Positions 8,701 to 16,934 of a stretch of DNA of 64,000 nucleotides are shown piece after piece. Positions within the stretch are counted from its first letter, which is position 1; each line of letters starts with the position of its first letter. The translations under genes were made by a program, and so were the position numbers. The stretch spans positions 2,108,001-2,172,000 of the forward strand of contig NZ_JNIF01000003.1 in NCBI RefSeq assembly GCF_000702445.1, read 5' to 3'. Below the pieces are notes generated by a model. The model was not told the origin of the DNA and searched no databases. It worked only from the letters and a program-made list of their open reading frames with translations. The stretch comes from Bryobacter aggregatus MPL3. GTDB lineage: Bacteria; Acidobacteriota; Terriglobia; Bryobacterales; Bryobacteraceae.

Positions 8701-9121
8701 CGGACATCCCGATCGTGTGAAGGACGGGAATCTCAGCAATCCCACTCGCGACATGTGGGCCGATCCAACGGCCTTTGCTTGCCCGGGCACCGCCGTCTGG
8801 TCGATTGGCAAACCGTGCACGATTGGCGTGAATCCATCTTCTGACCTGGCGCCGATCGGCCGCTTTGGCAATGCCGGAGTGGGCGTCATTCGCGGACCGG
8901 GAACCGTCAACCTGAATACGGGTCTCAGTAAGGCATTCTTTCTTACGGAGCGGATCAACATCCGTCTGGAAGGGTCGTTTACGAACGTTCTGAACCACAC
9001 GAATCTGGCCGATCCGAATCTGAATGTCACCAGCAGCAGCTTCGGCAAGATTACCGCGGCTCGCGATTCGGACTTTGGTGGAAGCCGGACAGGACAGGTG
9101 AGCGCTCGGATTACCTTCTAG
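5702..9121 (+). CDS. TonB-dependent receptor, Oar-like, with CarboxypepD_reg domain
   Basis: This 1139-residue outer-membrane protein starts at ATG 5702, chosen over an upstream ATG at 5657 because GGAGG lies seven bases before it and a signal peptide follows directly. After the signal (about residues 1-25) comes a carboxypeptidase-regulatory-like beta-sandwich (about 27-110, motifs GTVTDGSNAVIP, NYQAVNIKPG), then a plug region (IQGSLPSQTQYSVDGIS, EYGQSGDVTTISKSG) and a long beta-barrel ending in RITF with a terminal aromatic residue. Acidobacteria encode many such Oar-like receptors for large or polymeric substrates taken up with energy from TonB. The substrate cannot be read from the sequence. 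A strong hairpin follows the stop codon. Confidence 0.93.
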   Translation: MSIRNLLWRTVALTSCLAFATQLPGQSTFGTILGTVTDGSNAVIPKAAVRITNTDENTTRELTTDENGNYQAVNIKPGHYSVAATMGGFQSFSTTGLLLVARQSLRVDIAMQIGKSADVVTVESSAGVITTDTQTISSSFNSDKLLAMPGNVRAANDTSPYNLIALLPGVQPDNSGNFMIQGSLPSQTQYSVDGISTVDVGGNGPLRKSFTSVEAIAEIRVQAVGNTAEYGQSGDVTTISKSGTNEFHGAGFWYHQNRALDATRYGALVKPQKVANDVGGSIGGPVMIPKLYNGRNKTFFFADFERFTFPRGQTIQNRVPTALMRAGDFSKEGVIVRDPLTGQPFAGNLVPATRISSVAQKFLTLYPLPNAGDLTVSHDANYIDNRDSGYNSNQYDARGDHYLTAKQSIFARWTWLDTLTKTPKTLSVPSGTRSENSKMLVVSHNYTISPTVLNEFRFGFTRFDNSNAMPLDGRAFTNGLGLQGLGNTFPFNGLSHLDINNIQSLDVDRADGFGKAHTYQVNNNLTWTKGRHTMKYGLDIRKMRAGSALGFLSGDNYGNFNFDGSFSRSGMADFLLGLPVTSAYAKVKNDNDGNTTHYAFFAQDSWRVTNKLTLELGLRYEYHPSYKDSGGNIGNFDPSVAKSGAVIYPTGAEANLAPGYLLSFNACPKLGSREGPSANGAPCTPVLSAQQAGIPEGLRFVPKLRFLPRFGFAYRPFAGDKTVIRGGYGVYNVTVLGNVFYSLTGTLQSDARNFTNPDAKGNPTFAWPNISAGGDGVVADSFGNAYFGTANSINFKDPYSQQWNLSFDRDLGFSTGLRLSYIGMRTLDLVWSPNLNQSYYSKEFYRAQPLSRRPFPNWGTVNTRATGGNAFYNAAQVQVTRRLLAGAQFDSTYTWANSMADNNGPSPTGLAGETTSRSADLYNRRSEYGPMYGPRRHRWITTGTYALPFGRGRQFGSHVNRLVDGVFGGWRLSSSLLLQSGAMMSPTFSTGDPSGTGKTGGHPDRVKDGNLSNPTRDMWADPTAFACPGTAVWSIGKPCTIGVNPSSDLAPIGRFGNAGVGVIRGPGTVNLNTGLSKAFFLTERINIRLEGSFTNVLNHTNLADPNLNVTSSSFGKITAARDSDFGGSRTGQVSARITF

Positions 9122-9147
9122 GTAACTCTTGAAAGTCTAAAAACGGA

Positions 9148-9174
9148 TCAGGCGCCCAGAGACTGGGCGCCTGA
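9148..9174 (+). terminator. Strong hairpin after the TonB receptor gene
   Basis: TCAGGCGCCCAG and CTGGGCGCCTGA form a perfect 12-bp stem with a three-base loop. It lies 27 bp after the stop and before the convergent tRNA-Ser, so it probably ends transcription from both sides. There is no clear T-run on the plus strand. Confidence 0.65.
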
Positions 9175-9195
9175 ATTGTGTTCGGGGATAAGAAC

Positions 9196-9285
9196 TGGCG
9201 GTGAGGGTGGGATTCGAACCCACGGTACCCGTGAAGGTACGGCAGTTTTCGAGACTGCTCGATTCAACCACTCTCGCACCTCACC
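9196..9285 (-). tRNA. tRNA-Ser (anticodon CGA)
   Basis: The minus strand folds as a class II tRNA of 90 nt. The acceptor GGTGAGG pairs with CCTCACC, followed by discriminator G and an encoded CCA. The anticodon loop CTCGAAA carries CGA, there is a long variable arm, and the T arm is GTGGG-TTCGAAT-CCCAC. It reads UCG serine codons. The G discriminator and long variable arm are serine identity features. Confidence 0.95.
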
Positions 9286-9309
9286 GCCCACGATTATAAC
9301 GTACCGAGG

Positions 9310-10155
9310 CTAGGCAGCGGTGCCTGAAGTTGCTAACTTTCCGTTGAATCCCGCTGGATAAAAGCCTCCGCTGGTCGCATTCGCCTTCATACCGTAGGCC
9401 AGGTACAGTACCTGCGCCGGAGTCCGCACAGCGGATAGCGCATTGTCATCGGTGGCAAAGTAGCGGGTTCCCGTTGGAGGCGGCACAATATCGACACCGT
9501 CGACCTTCACGCTGTTATAGCGATTCTCGGCGATCACCAGCCGGATGTTGCCCGAATGGAAGGCCTCTACGGCGAGAATGCGTGCTGCCACGCCCAGATA
9601 GTCCTTGTTTGAAATCAGGGGCGCTGCGCCACCGTAAGCCGTTACGCCAATGTCTTCGAGAATCCGGGCAACCGTGAAGAAGTCCGCCTGGCCACCAAAT
9701 CCGAAGCCAAGTCCCCCCAGATTCAGTGCGGGTTTCGCCACCGGCTTCACGCCTGCTGCTGTCAGGGCGCCGCGAAGCAAGGTGACATGAGCGCGTTCGT
9801 CAAAGGCAAGTTCTTCCACAATCCGTTGCAAGGGGAGGACATTGCTGTTGAAATTGACTCTATCTCCGCCGGTGGTCACCCCCTCGGTGCCATCGCCATC
9901 AACTCCAATGCCGTGGGCAACAATGCCTCTGCCCGACGCCGCATAAGTATAGAACTCAGCTTCGAGATATTCCAGGTTCAAGGCAAACTGCAGAATATCG
10001 ACGTCTGTAATGGTCGCGGTCTGTGCTTCGACCGATTGCGTTGAGATCGCCGCAGAGGCGCTCAGCATGGCTGTGTACGCGCTAATCTTTGTCATGAATC
10101 TACGTCGATCCGGCGCCTGTTCGATGACACTTTCAAGAAGGGGGTTCGAGTTCAT
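9310..10155 (-). CDS. Ferritin-like domain protein with twin-arginine-type leader
   Basis: This 281-residue protein has RRRFM followed by a hydrophobic stretch (about residues 17-45), which suggests Tat export. The body is a ferritin-like four-helix bundle (Ferritin_2 type) with probable di-metal ligands in EYLEAEFYTY, EELAFDERAH and VEAFHSGN. Relatives include desiccation-related and other periplasmic ferritin-like proteins. An iron or redox role is an inference. It is separated from recN by 98 bp on the same strand and probably has its own promoter. The start ATG 10155 directly precedes the leader. Confidence 0.8.
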   Translation of the reverse strand: MNSNPLLESVIEQAPDRRRFMTKISAYTAMLSASAAISTQSVEAQTATITDVDILQFALNLEYLEAEFYTYAASGRGIVAHGIGVDGDGTEGVTTGGDRVNFNSNVLPLQRIVEELAFDERAHVTLLRGALTAAGVKPVAKPALNLGGLGFGFGGQADFFTVARILEDIGVTAYGGAAPLISNKDYLGVAARILAVEAFHSGNIRLVIAENRYNSVKVDGVDIVPPPTGTRYFATDDNALSAVRTPAQVLYLAYGMKANATSGGFYPAGFNGKLATSGTAA

Positions 10156-10253
10156 ACGCTTATGAGGTCCTGTGTGGGATGGGCGTTACCGCCAGTTCAC
10201 CCCAAGGAACGTAGGCGTACAATCTTTTGGATGTGGAATAAAAAACAAAATCT

Positions 10254-11918
10254 TCAGGCTGTTGCGCCCATCTGAAGTAGCTGGTCGGCATAGCGTACGG
10301 CCTCATCGGTCAGGCGCTGGCCGCCAATCATGCGGGCGATTTCTTTCACGCGGGCCGGTCCTTCCAGTTCTTCGATGACGCTATGCGTCCGGCCTTTGGC
10401 TTCTCTCTTCTCCACCAGAAAGTGATGATCTGCAAAAGCCGCAATTTGCGCCAAATGGGTGACGCAAAGCAGTTGATTGGACGCTGCCAGCGCTTTCAAT
10501 TTCTTGCCCACTTGTTCGGCTGCGCTGCCCCCAATCCCAGCATCCACCTCGTCGAACACCATCGTGCGCTGCCCGCTTGCGGCCAGTGAGACTTTTAGCG
10601 CCAGCGCCAGACGCGAAAGTTCGCCGCCGCTCGCCACCTTCTCCAGTGGCTTCGGTTCTTCACCGAGATTGGTGGAGATCAGGAAGGCGACCTCGTCCGC
10701 TCCCGTCGCGCTCCAACTGCTTTCCTGCACCGCGATCACAAAGCGGCTGCGCTCCATATTCAGATCTTTCAGCTCGCCTTCGACCTTCTTCTCCAGCTTC
10801 TCGGCTGCTTTGCGGCGGCGGACTGTCAACTCGGCGGCCGCCGTGCCATAAGCTATCTGCAACTTCTTGATCTCGCTGCGGAGATGATCCCGCCGTTCAT
10901 CGGCGCCTTCAATGAGGGCCAGATCCGCACTGACCTTTGCATAGAACGAGAGAATTTCCTCGACGCTGCTTCCATACTTGCGCCGCAGCTTGTCGATCTC
11001 GGCGATGCGCGCCTCGACAAAAGCAAGCCGGCCCGGGTCGGCTTCGAGATTCTCCACATAGCTGCTTAGTTCGCGAGATGCTTCATCGATCGAGGCTTCC
11101 GCCGTGCGAAGGTTCTCGAGGACACTGTGCAGATTTTCGTCAATCCGCTTCAGTTCAGCAATCCGCTTGGTGGCGACAATCAGCATCGACATCGCCGACT
11201 CTGGCCCTTCTTGCAGCGCCTCATACGCGCCGCCCGCTTGTTCCTTCAACTTGACGACATTGGCGAGGATCCGCAACTCCTGATCCAGTCCCGTGTCTTC
11301 GCCTGGCTTGAGATTGGCGGATTCGATCTCGGTTTTCTGGAAGGACCAGATATCGCGTTGCCGGAGCAATTCCTGTTCGCGGGCATCGATCTGCGCGAGT
11401 TCGCTTTCGGCGGCGCGCAATGCGGTGAAGAGCGTGGCAATGCGCTCCAGCAGCGTCTCATTACCGGCATACTCGTCCAGCATCAGCCGCTGCTCGATCA
11501 TGTTGAAGAGCCGTTGCTGGTCGTGCTGGCCATGGATATCACCCAGCCAGGGCTGGAGCTGCTTCAGAAAGCTGGCGGAGACAGGCTTTGATCCGATGAA
11601 GGCGCGGCTCTTCCCGTTGGCGAGGATCTCGCGCTCGATGAGTAATTCGCCGTCTTCGAGTTCAATACCGGCTTCATCAAGGAGCGCCGACAGCGCTTTC
11701 TTCTTGGGAGCCTCGAAAATGCCGGCAATCCGGGCCCGGTCGGCCCCGCTGCGGATCACCTCGGTGCTGGCGCGGCCTCCAAAGAGAAGCCCGAGTGAAT
11801 CGACGAGCAGGCTCTTTCCACTGCCTGTTTCCCCAGATAGAACATTCAGGCCAGCGTGTAAGCGAATCCGCACACGATCAGCGACCGCAAAATTCTCGAC
11901 CAGCAATTCGACGAGCAT
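10254..11918 (-). CDS. recN: DNA repair protein RecN
   Basis: This 554-residue SMC-like ATPase acts in recombinational repair of double-strand breaks. The Walker A motif GETGSGKS is at about residues 29-36, a long coiled-coil middle section follows, and the C-terminal half has the SGGELSRLALAL signature and the Walker B FDEVDAGIGG. Length and order match the family. It is divergent from tolQ with about 49 bp between the starts, a shared regulatory space. No SOS box was recognised there. Confidence 0.96.
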   Translation of the reverse strand: MLVELLVENFAVADRVRIRLHAGLNVLSGETGSGKSLLVDSLGLLFGGRASTEVIRSGADRARIAGIFEAPKKKALSALLDEAGIELEDGELLIEREILANGKSRAFIGSKPVSASFLKQLQPWLGDIHGQHDQQRLFNMIEQRLMLDEYAGNETLLERIATLFTALRAAESELAQIDAREQELLRQRDIWSFQKTEIESANLKPGEDTGLDQELRILANVVKLKEQAGGAYEALQEGPESAMSMLIVATKRIAELKRIDENLHSVLENLRTAEASIDEASRELSSYVENLEADPGRLAFVEARIAEIDKLRRKYGSSVEEILSFYAKVSADLALIEGADERRDHLRSEIKKLQIAYGTAAAELTVRRRKAAEKLEKKVEGELKDLNMERSRFVIAVQESSWSATGADEVAFLISTNLGEEPKPLEKVASGGELSRLALALKVSLAASGQRTMVFDEVDAGIGGSAAEQVGKKLKALAASNQLLCVTHLAQIAAFADHHFLVEKREAKGRTHSVIEELEGPARVKEIARMIGGQRLTDEAVRYADQLLQMGATA

Positions 11919-11967
11919 CAGCTTGATTTTACTGGCAGTGCGGCACCTTGCGCGTTCATAATGTAGT

Positions 11968-12645
11968 TTGATACTGATTGCCTTTCTCCTTCAGCTCAAA
12001 CTGAGCGAGTTATTCAACCCATCTAAGCCGATCCCGTTTGCGGTGCTGCTCATTTTGATCGGAGCCTCCCTTCTCAGTTGGTCGATCATCTTCGCCAAAT
12101 GGGGGGTGCTGCGCAAGGCGGCGGACGCCAATCGAAAGTTCCTGCGGGCCTTTCGCAAGGCCAATGCACTCGATGCGATTGCGTTGATTGCAGAACAGAA
12201 TGCGCAGGCGCCCCTGGTTGCCGTTTTTGACTTTGGTTACGCCGAAGTGGAACGGCAGGCCCGGAATCGGGGTCAAATCAGGAACAAGCTCATGATTGAA
12301 CGCAATCTGCAATTAGGAATCAGCGAAGAGATCCAGAAACTGGAGCGGAGCATGACCTGGCTGGCGACGATTGCCTCTGTCACCCCCTTCATCGGACTCT
12401 TTGGTACGGTCTGGGGCATCATCGATGCCTTTGAGGCCTTGTCGATGTCCGCTTCTGTGAGTTTGCGTACTGTAGGCCCGGGCATTGCGGATGCGCTGAT
12501 TGCCACCGGCGCCGGTCTTGCCGCCGCGATTCCTGCTGCGATTGCCTACAACTATTTGGGGAGTCTCATCAAGGACATGGGCGCGCGGATGGAAGACTTC
12601 GGTCTCGAATTCCTGAATCTGGTGGAACGCACCTTCGAGGGCTAG
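11968..12645 (+). CDS. tolQ: TolQ/ExbB-type proton-channel protein
   Basis: This 225-residue inner-membrane protein has an N-terminal membrane segment (about residues 20-42) and two more in the C-terminal MotA/TolQ/ExbB domain (GLFGTVWGIIDAF and GPGIADALIATGAGL AAAIPA region). With TolR it forms the proton-driven motor that energises TolA. The start is TTG 11968, since the nearby ATG 11961 is followed at once by a stop. It is the first gene of the tol-pal operon, which makes TolQ a better name than ExbB. Confidence 0.92.
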   Translation: MILIAFLLQLKLSELFNPSKPIPFAVLLILIGASLLSWSIIFAKWGVLRKAADANRKFLRAFRKANALDAIALIAEQNAQAPLVAVFDFGYAEVERQARNRGQIRNKLMIERNLQLGISEEIQKLERSMTWLATIASVTPFIGLFGTVWGIIDAFEALSMSASVSLRTVGPGIADALIATGAGLAAAIPAAIAYNYLGSLIKDMGARMEDFGLEFLNLVERTFEG

Positions 12646-12651
12646 GGCAGT

Positions 12652-13101
12652 ATGGGTTTTTCAATCGACAATTCGGGGGGCGGGGGACGGCGAGGGCGCC
12701 GCTATGGCGGCTCGACTCTCTCTGAGATGAACGTCGTTCCGCTCGTCGACGTGGTTCTTGTTCTGTTGATCATTTTTATGCTGACGGCACAGGCGATGCA
12801 GTTTGGCCTGGAGATCGAAGTGCCCAAGGTAAGCACCGAGCGGGCCTCAGCGCAGGACCTCAATGTGGTGAATATCACCAAAACTGGCGAGCTCTACTTC
12901 AACGAGAAGCCGGTGAACTTCAACGAGCTCTCGGAAATCATCAAGGCGAACAAGAAGGTAAAAGAGAATGTCGTCTATATCCGCGCCGACAAAGCCACGC
13001 CGTGGGACCCCATCGCCAAAGTTGTTTCTGAACTGACCGACGCTAAGATCGGCGTCCGGATGGTGACGCAGACTGATGACAGCCGTTCCAACCGCCGCTA
13101 G
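12652..13101 (+). CDS. tolR: TolR/ExbD-type protein
   Basis: This 149-residue protein has one membrane segment (about residues 30-50; VVLVLLIIFMLTAQAM) preceded by the conserved NVVPLVDVVLVL with the membrane Asp that carries protons. A periplasmic ExbD/TolR domain follows. The N-terminal tail is Gly/Arg rich. It begins six bases after tolQ stops and overlaps the next gene by 26 bp, which indicates tight co-translation. Confidence 0.93.
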   Translation: MGFSIDNSGGGGRRGRRYGGSTLSEMNVVPLVDVVLVLLIIFMLTAQAMQFGLEIEVPKVSTERASAQDLNVVNITKTGELYFNEKPVNFNELSEIIKANKKVKENVVYIRADKATPWDPIAKVVSELTDAKIGVRMVTQTDDSRSNRR

Positions 13102-13852
13102 TCCGCACGGGTTTCGGAATTCCCTGCTGCTCCATGTCGGTGTTATTGCCGCACTCGTGGGGTACGAATGGTGGATGCATCAGGAGCGGGATCATTTTGG
13201 GGAGAAGGATTCGCTCGGCGCGAGCGCCGGCATCAGTTCGGTCTCGCAGATTCCGATTCCCCGCCGGGACGGCCGCGTCAATAAGGTTGCTAACGATACG
13301 GACACCCAGATTCCGACGCCGGTCAAGCCGCAGCCGAAATCTTCGCCGAAACCAGAACAGCCTGACGCGATTCCAATCAAGAAAAAGGAAAAACTGAAGG
13401 AGAAAAAATCAAAACAGGAGCAGATTGCCTCCACGCAGAAGTATCGGGAAGATCCGGTGGTGCCCAACCAGGTGCCTTCCAATCTGGGGCAGGCTGCGGT
13501 TTCCCCGATGATTGGGGTGCAGGGTTCGGGTGGGGTGGGGACGAGCAGCAGTTCGCCCTTCGGCAATCGCTTTGGCTGGTATGAGAAATTGATCCGGGAA
13601 CGTGTGTCGCAGAAATGGCACACCGATGATGTCGATCCCCGCATCCGGAATTCCAAGCCCTGTATTGTCACCTTCAGCATTGCGCGGGATGGTACGGTCT
13701 CGGCAGTCAAGATCGCACAGACGTCTGGGGTTTATGGCGTTGATCTCTCGGCACAAAGGGCTGTTTTGGATGCAAACCCTTTGCCGCCTTTGCCTACCGG
13801 TTTTGAACGCAACATTGCGAACATAGAGTTTTGGTTTGAGTTGAAACGATGA
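13076..13852 (+). CDS. TolA/TonB-like energy transducer
   Basis: The protein has 258 residues: a short cytoplasmic start, one membrane anchor (about 15-31; LLLHVGVIAALVGY), a Pro/Lys/Gln-rich stretch (about 80-125) expected to be extended in the periplasm, and a C-terminal TonB-like domain (about 165-258; RERVSQKW, IVTFSIARDGTV). Position between tolR and tolB suggests the TolA role, linking the TolQR motor to TolB-Pal. The C-domain looks more like TonB_C, so it could also serve TonB-dependent receptors. It is much shorter than enterobacterial TolA. The stop overlaps the tolB start (ATGA). Confidence 0.85.
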   Translation: MTAVPTAASPHGFRNSLLLHVGVIAALVGYEWWMHQERDHFGEKDSLGASAGISSVSQIPIPRRDGRVNKVANDTDTQIPTPVKPQPKSSPKPEQPDAIPIKKKEKLKEKKSKQEQIASTQKYREDPVVPNQVPSNLGQAAVSPMIGVQGSGGVGTSSSSPFGNRFGWYEKLIRERVSQKWHTDDVDPRIRNSKPCIVTFSIARDGTVSAVKIAQTSGVYGVDLSAQRAVLDANPLPPLPTGFERNIANIEFWFELKR

Positions 13853-15186
13853 AAAGACGAACAGCACTTCTAACTTGTCTCGCTCCCGCGCTGCGTGGCC
13901 AGGCGACAGATATTCTCGTGAAGATCACGGGGAGTTCTCAGCCTGTGATTGCTCTCCCCAACTTTCGGGGCAACGGGGCTGCTGAGCCCTGGATGCAATT
14001 GTGGAACCAGACTCTGTTCGACGAAATCAATGGGGCTGCCATCTTCAAGATTGCCCCCCGCAGCTTCTATCCGCTGGCCGTTCCGCAGCAACCTCAGGAT
14101 TGGAAAGAGCCCATCGGCGGCCGCAGTGCCGGACCCTGGTTCAGCGACTGGACGGGAAATCCGACCAATGCGAACTATGTCGCAATCGGCTACACCGCAA
14201 TCCAGAACGGTCAGCTGGTGCTCTTTGGCTGGCTTTACGACGTCACCCAGCGCGATCTCACCAACGCCCAGATGTTCGGGAAGCTGTACTTCGGTTCGAT
14301 CGACGAGGCCGGGACCAAGAAGATTGCCCGCGAATTTGCGGCTGACATCCTGGCCAGGTTCGGCGCGAAATCGCTGGCCGGCTCAAAGATTTATTTTGTC
14401 TCCAATCGAACCGGCGCTAAAGAGATCTGGTCAATGGACTATGACGGGACCGGACAAAAGCAGGTCACCCGCTATAACAGCATCTGTACAACGCCTGCAT
14501 TGAGTGCCGACAATTCAAAACTTGCCTTCACCAGCTACCTGCAAGGCAATCCCGGGATCACAATGATGACCGCGGAGGGCTCGCGTAGGTTAACATTTAT
14601 GAATCCGATCTCGAGTATTGTGGCGTCGCCAGAATTCTCTCCTGATGGAAAATTAATTCTTTTGGCGACAAAGATCGGTGGTGGCTATCAGAACATTTTT
14701 AGTGCCAATCCGGATGGTTCTGGGCTCAACCGGATCACGACGGCGAGGGCTGTCGAGACCGAACCGAAGATCAATCCGAAAAATTCTTCGGAAGTAGTTT
14801 TCGTTTCAGGTAGATCCGGGCCGGGACAAGTCTATAGAATGAATATTGATGGCGCGAATATTGAGCGCTTGACCGACGGGTCGGGCCAAGCGGCGAACCC
14901 GTCGTGGAACCCACTCGGAAAAATTATTGCTTTCAGTTGGAACCGTGGCTTCGAGCCCGGAAATTTTAATATCTTCATGATGGATGTCGCCAAGCGCGAA
15001 CTGACACAGTTGACGCACGGTGCAGGTCGGAATACGAACCCAGTGTGGGCTCCGGACGGCGTGCACATTGTGTTTTGTTCAAACAGAAGCGGCAGCCCAC
15101 AAATTTGGACAATGCTTGCGGATGGTACGCAGGTGAGGCAACTCACTTCGGCCGGTCGCAACGAAATGCCCGTTTGGACCCATTAA
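13849..15186 (+). CDS. tolB: Tol-Pal system protein TolB
   Basis: This 445-residue periplasmic protein has a leader (ALLTCLAPALRG), then the N-terminal TolB domain (about 20-165), then a six-bladed propeller made of PD40/WD40-like repeats (SNRTGAKEIWSMDYDG, FSPDGKLIL, WAPDGVHIVFCSNRSG). It bridges TolA and Pal during outer-membrane constriction at division. The ATG overlaps the stop of the preceding gene by four bases. In the last third base composition becomes A/T-richer, but the frame is intact. Confidence 0.95.
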   Translation: MKRRTALLTCLAPALRGQATDILVKITGSSQPVIALPNFRGNGAAEPWMQLWNQTLFDEINGAAIFKIAPRSFYPLAVPQQPQDWKEPIGGRSAGPWFSDWTGNPTNANYVAIGYTAIQNGQLVLFGWLYDVTQRDLTNAQMFGKLYFGSIDEAGTKKIAREFAADILARFGAKSLAGSKIYFVSNRTGAKEIWSMDYDGTGQKQVTRYNSICTTPALSADNSKLAFTSYLQGNPGITMMTAEGSRRLTFMNPISSIVASPEFSPDGKLILLATKIGGGYQNIFSANPDGSGLNRITTARAVETEPKINPKNSSEVVFVSGRSGPGQVYRMNIDGANIERLTDGSGQAANPSWNPLGKIIAFSWNRGFEPGNFNIFMMDVAKRELTQLTHGAGRNTNPVWAPDGVHIVFCSNRSGSPQIWTMLADGTQVRQLTSAGRNEMPVWTH

Positions 15187-15230
15187 GAAGTTTCAATTGC
15201 TGCTGTTGAACTTTGGAGGACTCTCTGACC

Positions 15231-16007
15231 ATGTTGCGAACCAGATTTAGCGTAGGAATCCTAGCGCTCACCCTTTCGATCTTTGCTGTTGGCTGCAAAA
15301 CGAAGCCGACCGTTTCTACGCCAACGCCCGTTACGACCCCGGCGCCCCCCCCGGAGGCAAAACCTGCCCCAAGCATTCGTTCCTTTAGTGTCGAGCCGAC
15401 CTCGATCACTGCTGGACAGAGCGCGACGTTGCGCTGGGCTGTTGAAAATGCCGATTCCGTCAGCATCTCTGCTGGTGTCGGTACGGTGCAGGCCTCTGGC
15501 AACCGCTCGGTGAGCCCGTCGTCCACCACCACCTATCGTCTTAGCGCTTCTGGCCCTGGTGGCACCACCGAGCGGAGCGTCACGCTGAATGTCAGCTCTG
15601 CGCCTCCTGCCGACCGTCCGGCTCCGCCTGCCAGTTCCAGCCGCTCCCTGACGGAGATGGTGGGGAGTCTTCTCTCCGATATCTACTTCGACTACGATAA
15701 GAGCGATGTTCGTGAAGATGGTCGTGGCCAGTTGACGAAGAATGCAGAAGCTCTGCGGCAGATCTTCGCGGCGCATCCGGATGGCATCGTTACGATCGAG
15801 GGTCACTGCGACGAGCGTGGCTCGGCAGAATACAACCTGGGCTTGGGCGACCGCCGCTCCTCGTCGGTAAAAGACTACCTGGTGAATCTGGGCGTCCCCG
15901 GCGATAAGTTGAAGGTCATCAGCTACGGGAATGAAAAGCCGGCCTGCTCGGAAGCCAACGAAAGTTGCTACCAGAAGAATCGCCGCGCTCACTTCAGCGC
16001 CAACTAA
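15231..16007 (+). CDS. pal: Peptidoglycan-associated lipoprotein Pal, with Ig-like insert
   Basis: This 258-residue lipoprotein uses ATG 15231, supported by TTGGAGGA 12 bases upstream. The signal ends in lipobox AVGC with Cys22 as the acylated residue. A Pro-rich linker leads to an Ig-like beta-sandwich (about 48-130; VEPTSITAGQSATLRW). The C-terminal OmpA-like domain follows (about 145-258; IYFDYDKSDV, GHCDERGSAEYNLGLGDRR), which binds peptidoglycan. The Ig-like module is not part of classical Pal, which is about 170 residues long. The gene sits between tolB and cpoB as in other genomes. Confidence 0.93.
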   Translation: MLRTRFSVGILALTLSIFAVGCKTKPTVSTPTPVTTPAPPPEAKPAPSIRSFSVEPTSITAGQSATLRWAVENADSVSISAGVGTVQASGNRSVSPSSTTTYRLSASGPGGTTERSVTLNVSSAPPADRPAPPASSSRSLTEMVGSLLSDIYFDYDKSDVREDGRGQLTKNAEALRQIFAAHPDGIVTIEGHCDERGSAEYNLGLGDRRSSSVKDYLVNLGVPGDKLKVISYGNEKPACSEANESCYQKNRRAHFSAN

Positions 16008-16027
16008 ACAGTCCAGAGGTTTTTACT

Positions 16028-16927
16028 ATGCGTTCCATCGCGCTTTTTACGCTTCCCGTTCTTCTGACGGCTTTGGCCGTGCCAGTGTTGGCTCAAAAGG
16101 ATAAGATCCTTGAAATCCAACGCGACCTGGCTCTCCTGCAGAACGACGTTCGAAGCATGAAGAGCGCGATGGACGAAAAATTTGCCGGCTTGAGTGTGCT
16201 CGTACAGCAATCGCTCGATACGGCAAACAAGTCCACAACCTCTTTGGCGATTTTGGACAAGTCGCTAGGCGACAAGCTGCGCGAGCAGCAGACTTCGTTG
16301 AACGCTCCGGTGGCCGGGGTGAACGCGAAGGTCGACCAGATGACCACCGAACTGGCTCTGGTCAAAGAGTCGGTTTCAGAACTCTCGGAGTTGATCAAGA
16401 AACTCCAGGGCCAGCTTGTCGAGATGAACAATGCGGTGCGCATCATCAATACGCCGCCGCCCACGCCTTCTGCCCCCACCGCGAGTTCTTCCGGTCCGCC
16501 ACCCGGCATTTCTTCGGAAACTCTCTACACGAATGCGGTGCAGGCGAAGAACGCGGGCCAGCTTGATTTTGCGATTGAGCAGTTTCAGCAGTATCTGAAG
16601 TTCTTTCCAGATGCCACCTACGTCCCGAACGCACAATTGAATCTCGGAGACGTGCTCATGACGCAGGGGCGTTTCGACGAGGCCGTCCAATACTTCGATG
16701 CCATTCTTGAGCAGCATCCTGATTTTCCGAAAGCTCCGGATGCGCAACTGAAGAAGGGAAAAGCTCTTCTGAATGCCGGCCGCAGAACCGATGCGGTGAA
16801 CGAGTTCCGCAATCTAATCAAGAAGAAAGAGAATAGCGAGCAGGCCTTTCTTGCCAAGCAGGAACTGAAGGCGCTCGGCATGCCTTACGCGGCTCCTGCC
16901 GCCCCCGCGCCGAAGAAGAAACGTTAG
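16028..16927 (+). CDS. cpoB: Cell division coordinator CpoB (YbgF)
   Basis: This 299-residue periplasmic protein starts at ATG 16028, where a signal peptide begins (MRSIALFTLPVLL). A coiled coil spans about residues 25-135, then a Pro/Ser linker and C-terminal TPR repeats (about 165-285; FAIEQFQQYLKFFPD, AVQYFDAILEQHPDFPKAPDA). It couples Tol-Pal with peptidoglycan synthesis at the septum in other bacteria. It is the last canonical gene of the operon, 20 bp after pal. Confidence 0.92.
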   Translation: MRSIALFTLPVLLTALAVPVLAQKDKILEIQRDLALLQNDVRSMKSAMDEKFAGLSVLVQQSLDTANKSTTSLAILDKSLGDKLREQQTSLNAPVAGVNAKVDQMTTELALVKESVSELSELIKKLQGQLVEMNNAVRIINTPPPTPSAPTASSSGPPPGISSETLYTNAVQAKNAGQLDFAIEQFQQYLKFFPDATYVPNAQLNLGDVLMTQGRFDEAVQYFDAILEQHPDFPKAPDAQLKKGKALLNAGRRTDAVNEFRNLIKKKENSEQAFLAKQELKALGMPYAAPAAPAPKKKR

Positions 16928-16934
16928 GAAAAAA

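Noticed and set aside
7811-8998. A 395-codon minus-strand frame inside the TonB receptor gene
   Set aside because: Antisense shadow with no domain motif, entirely within a well-supported gene.
9197-9288. An alternative tRNA-Ser boundary using GGCGGTG as the acceptor stem
   Set aside because: That pairing leaves the T arm wrongly spaced; the GGTGAGG/CCTCACC stem gives a correct fold with G discriminator and encoded CCA.
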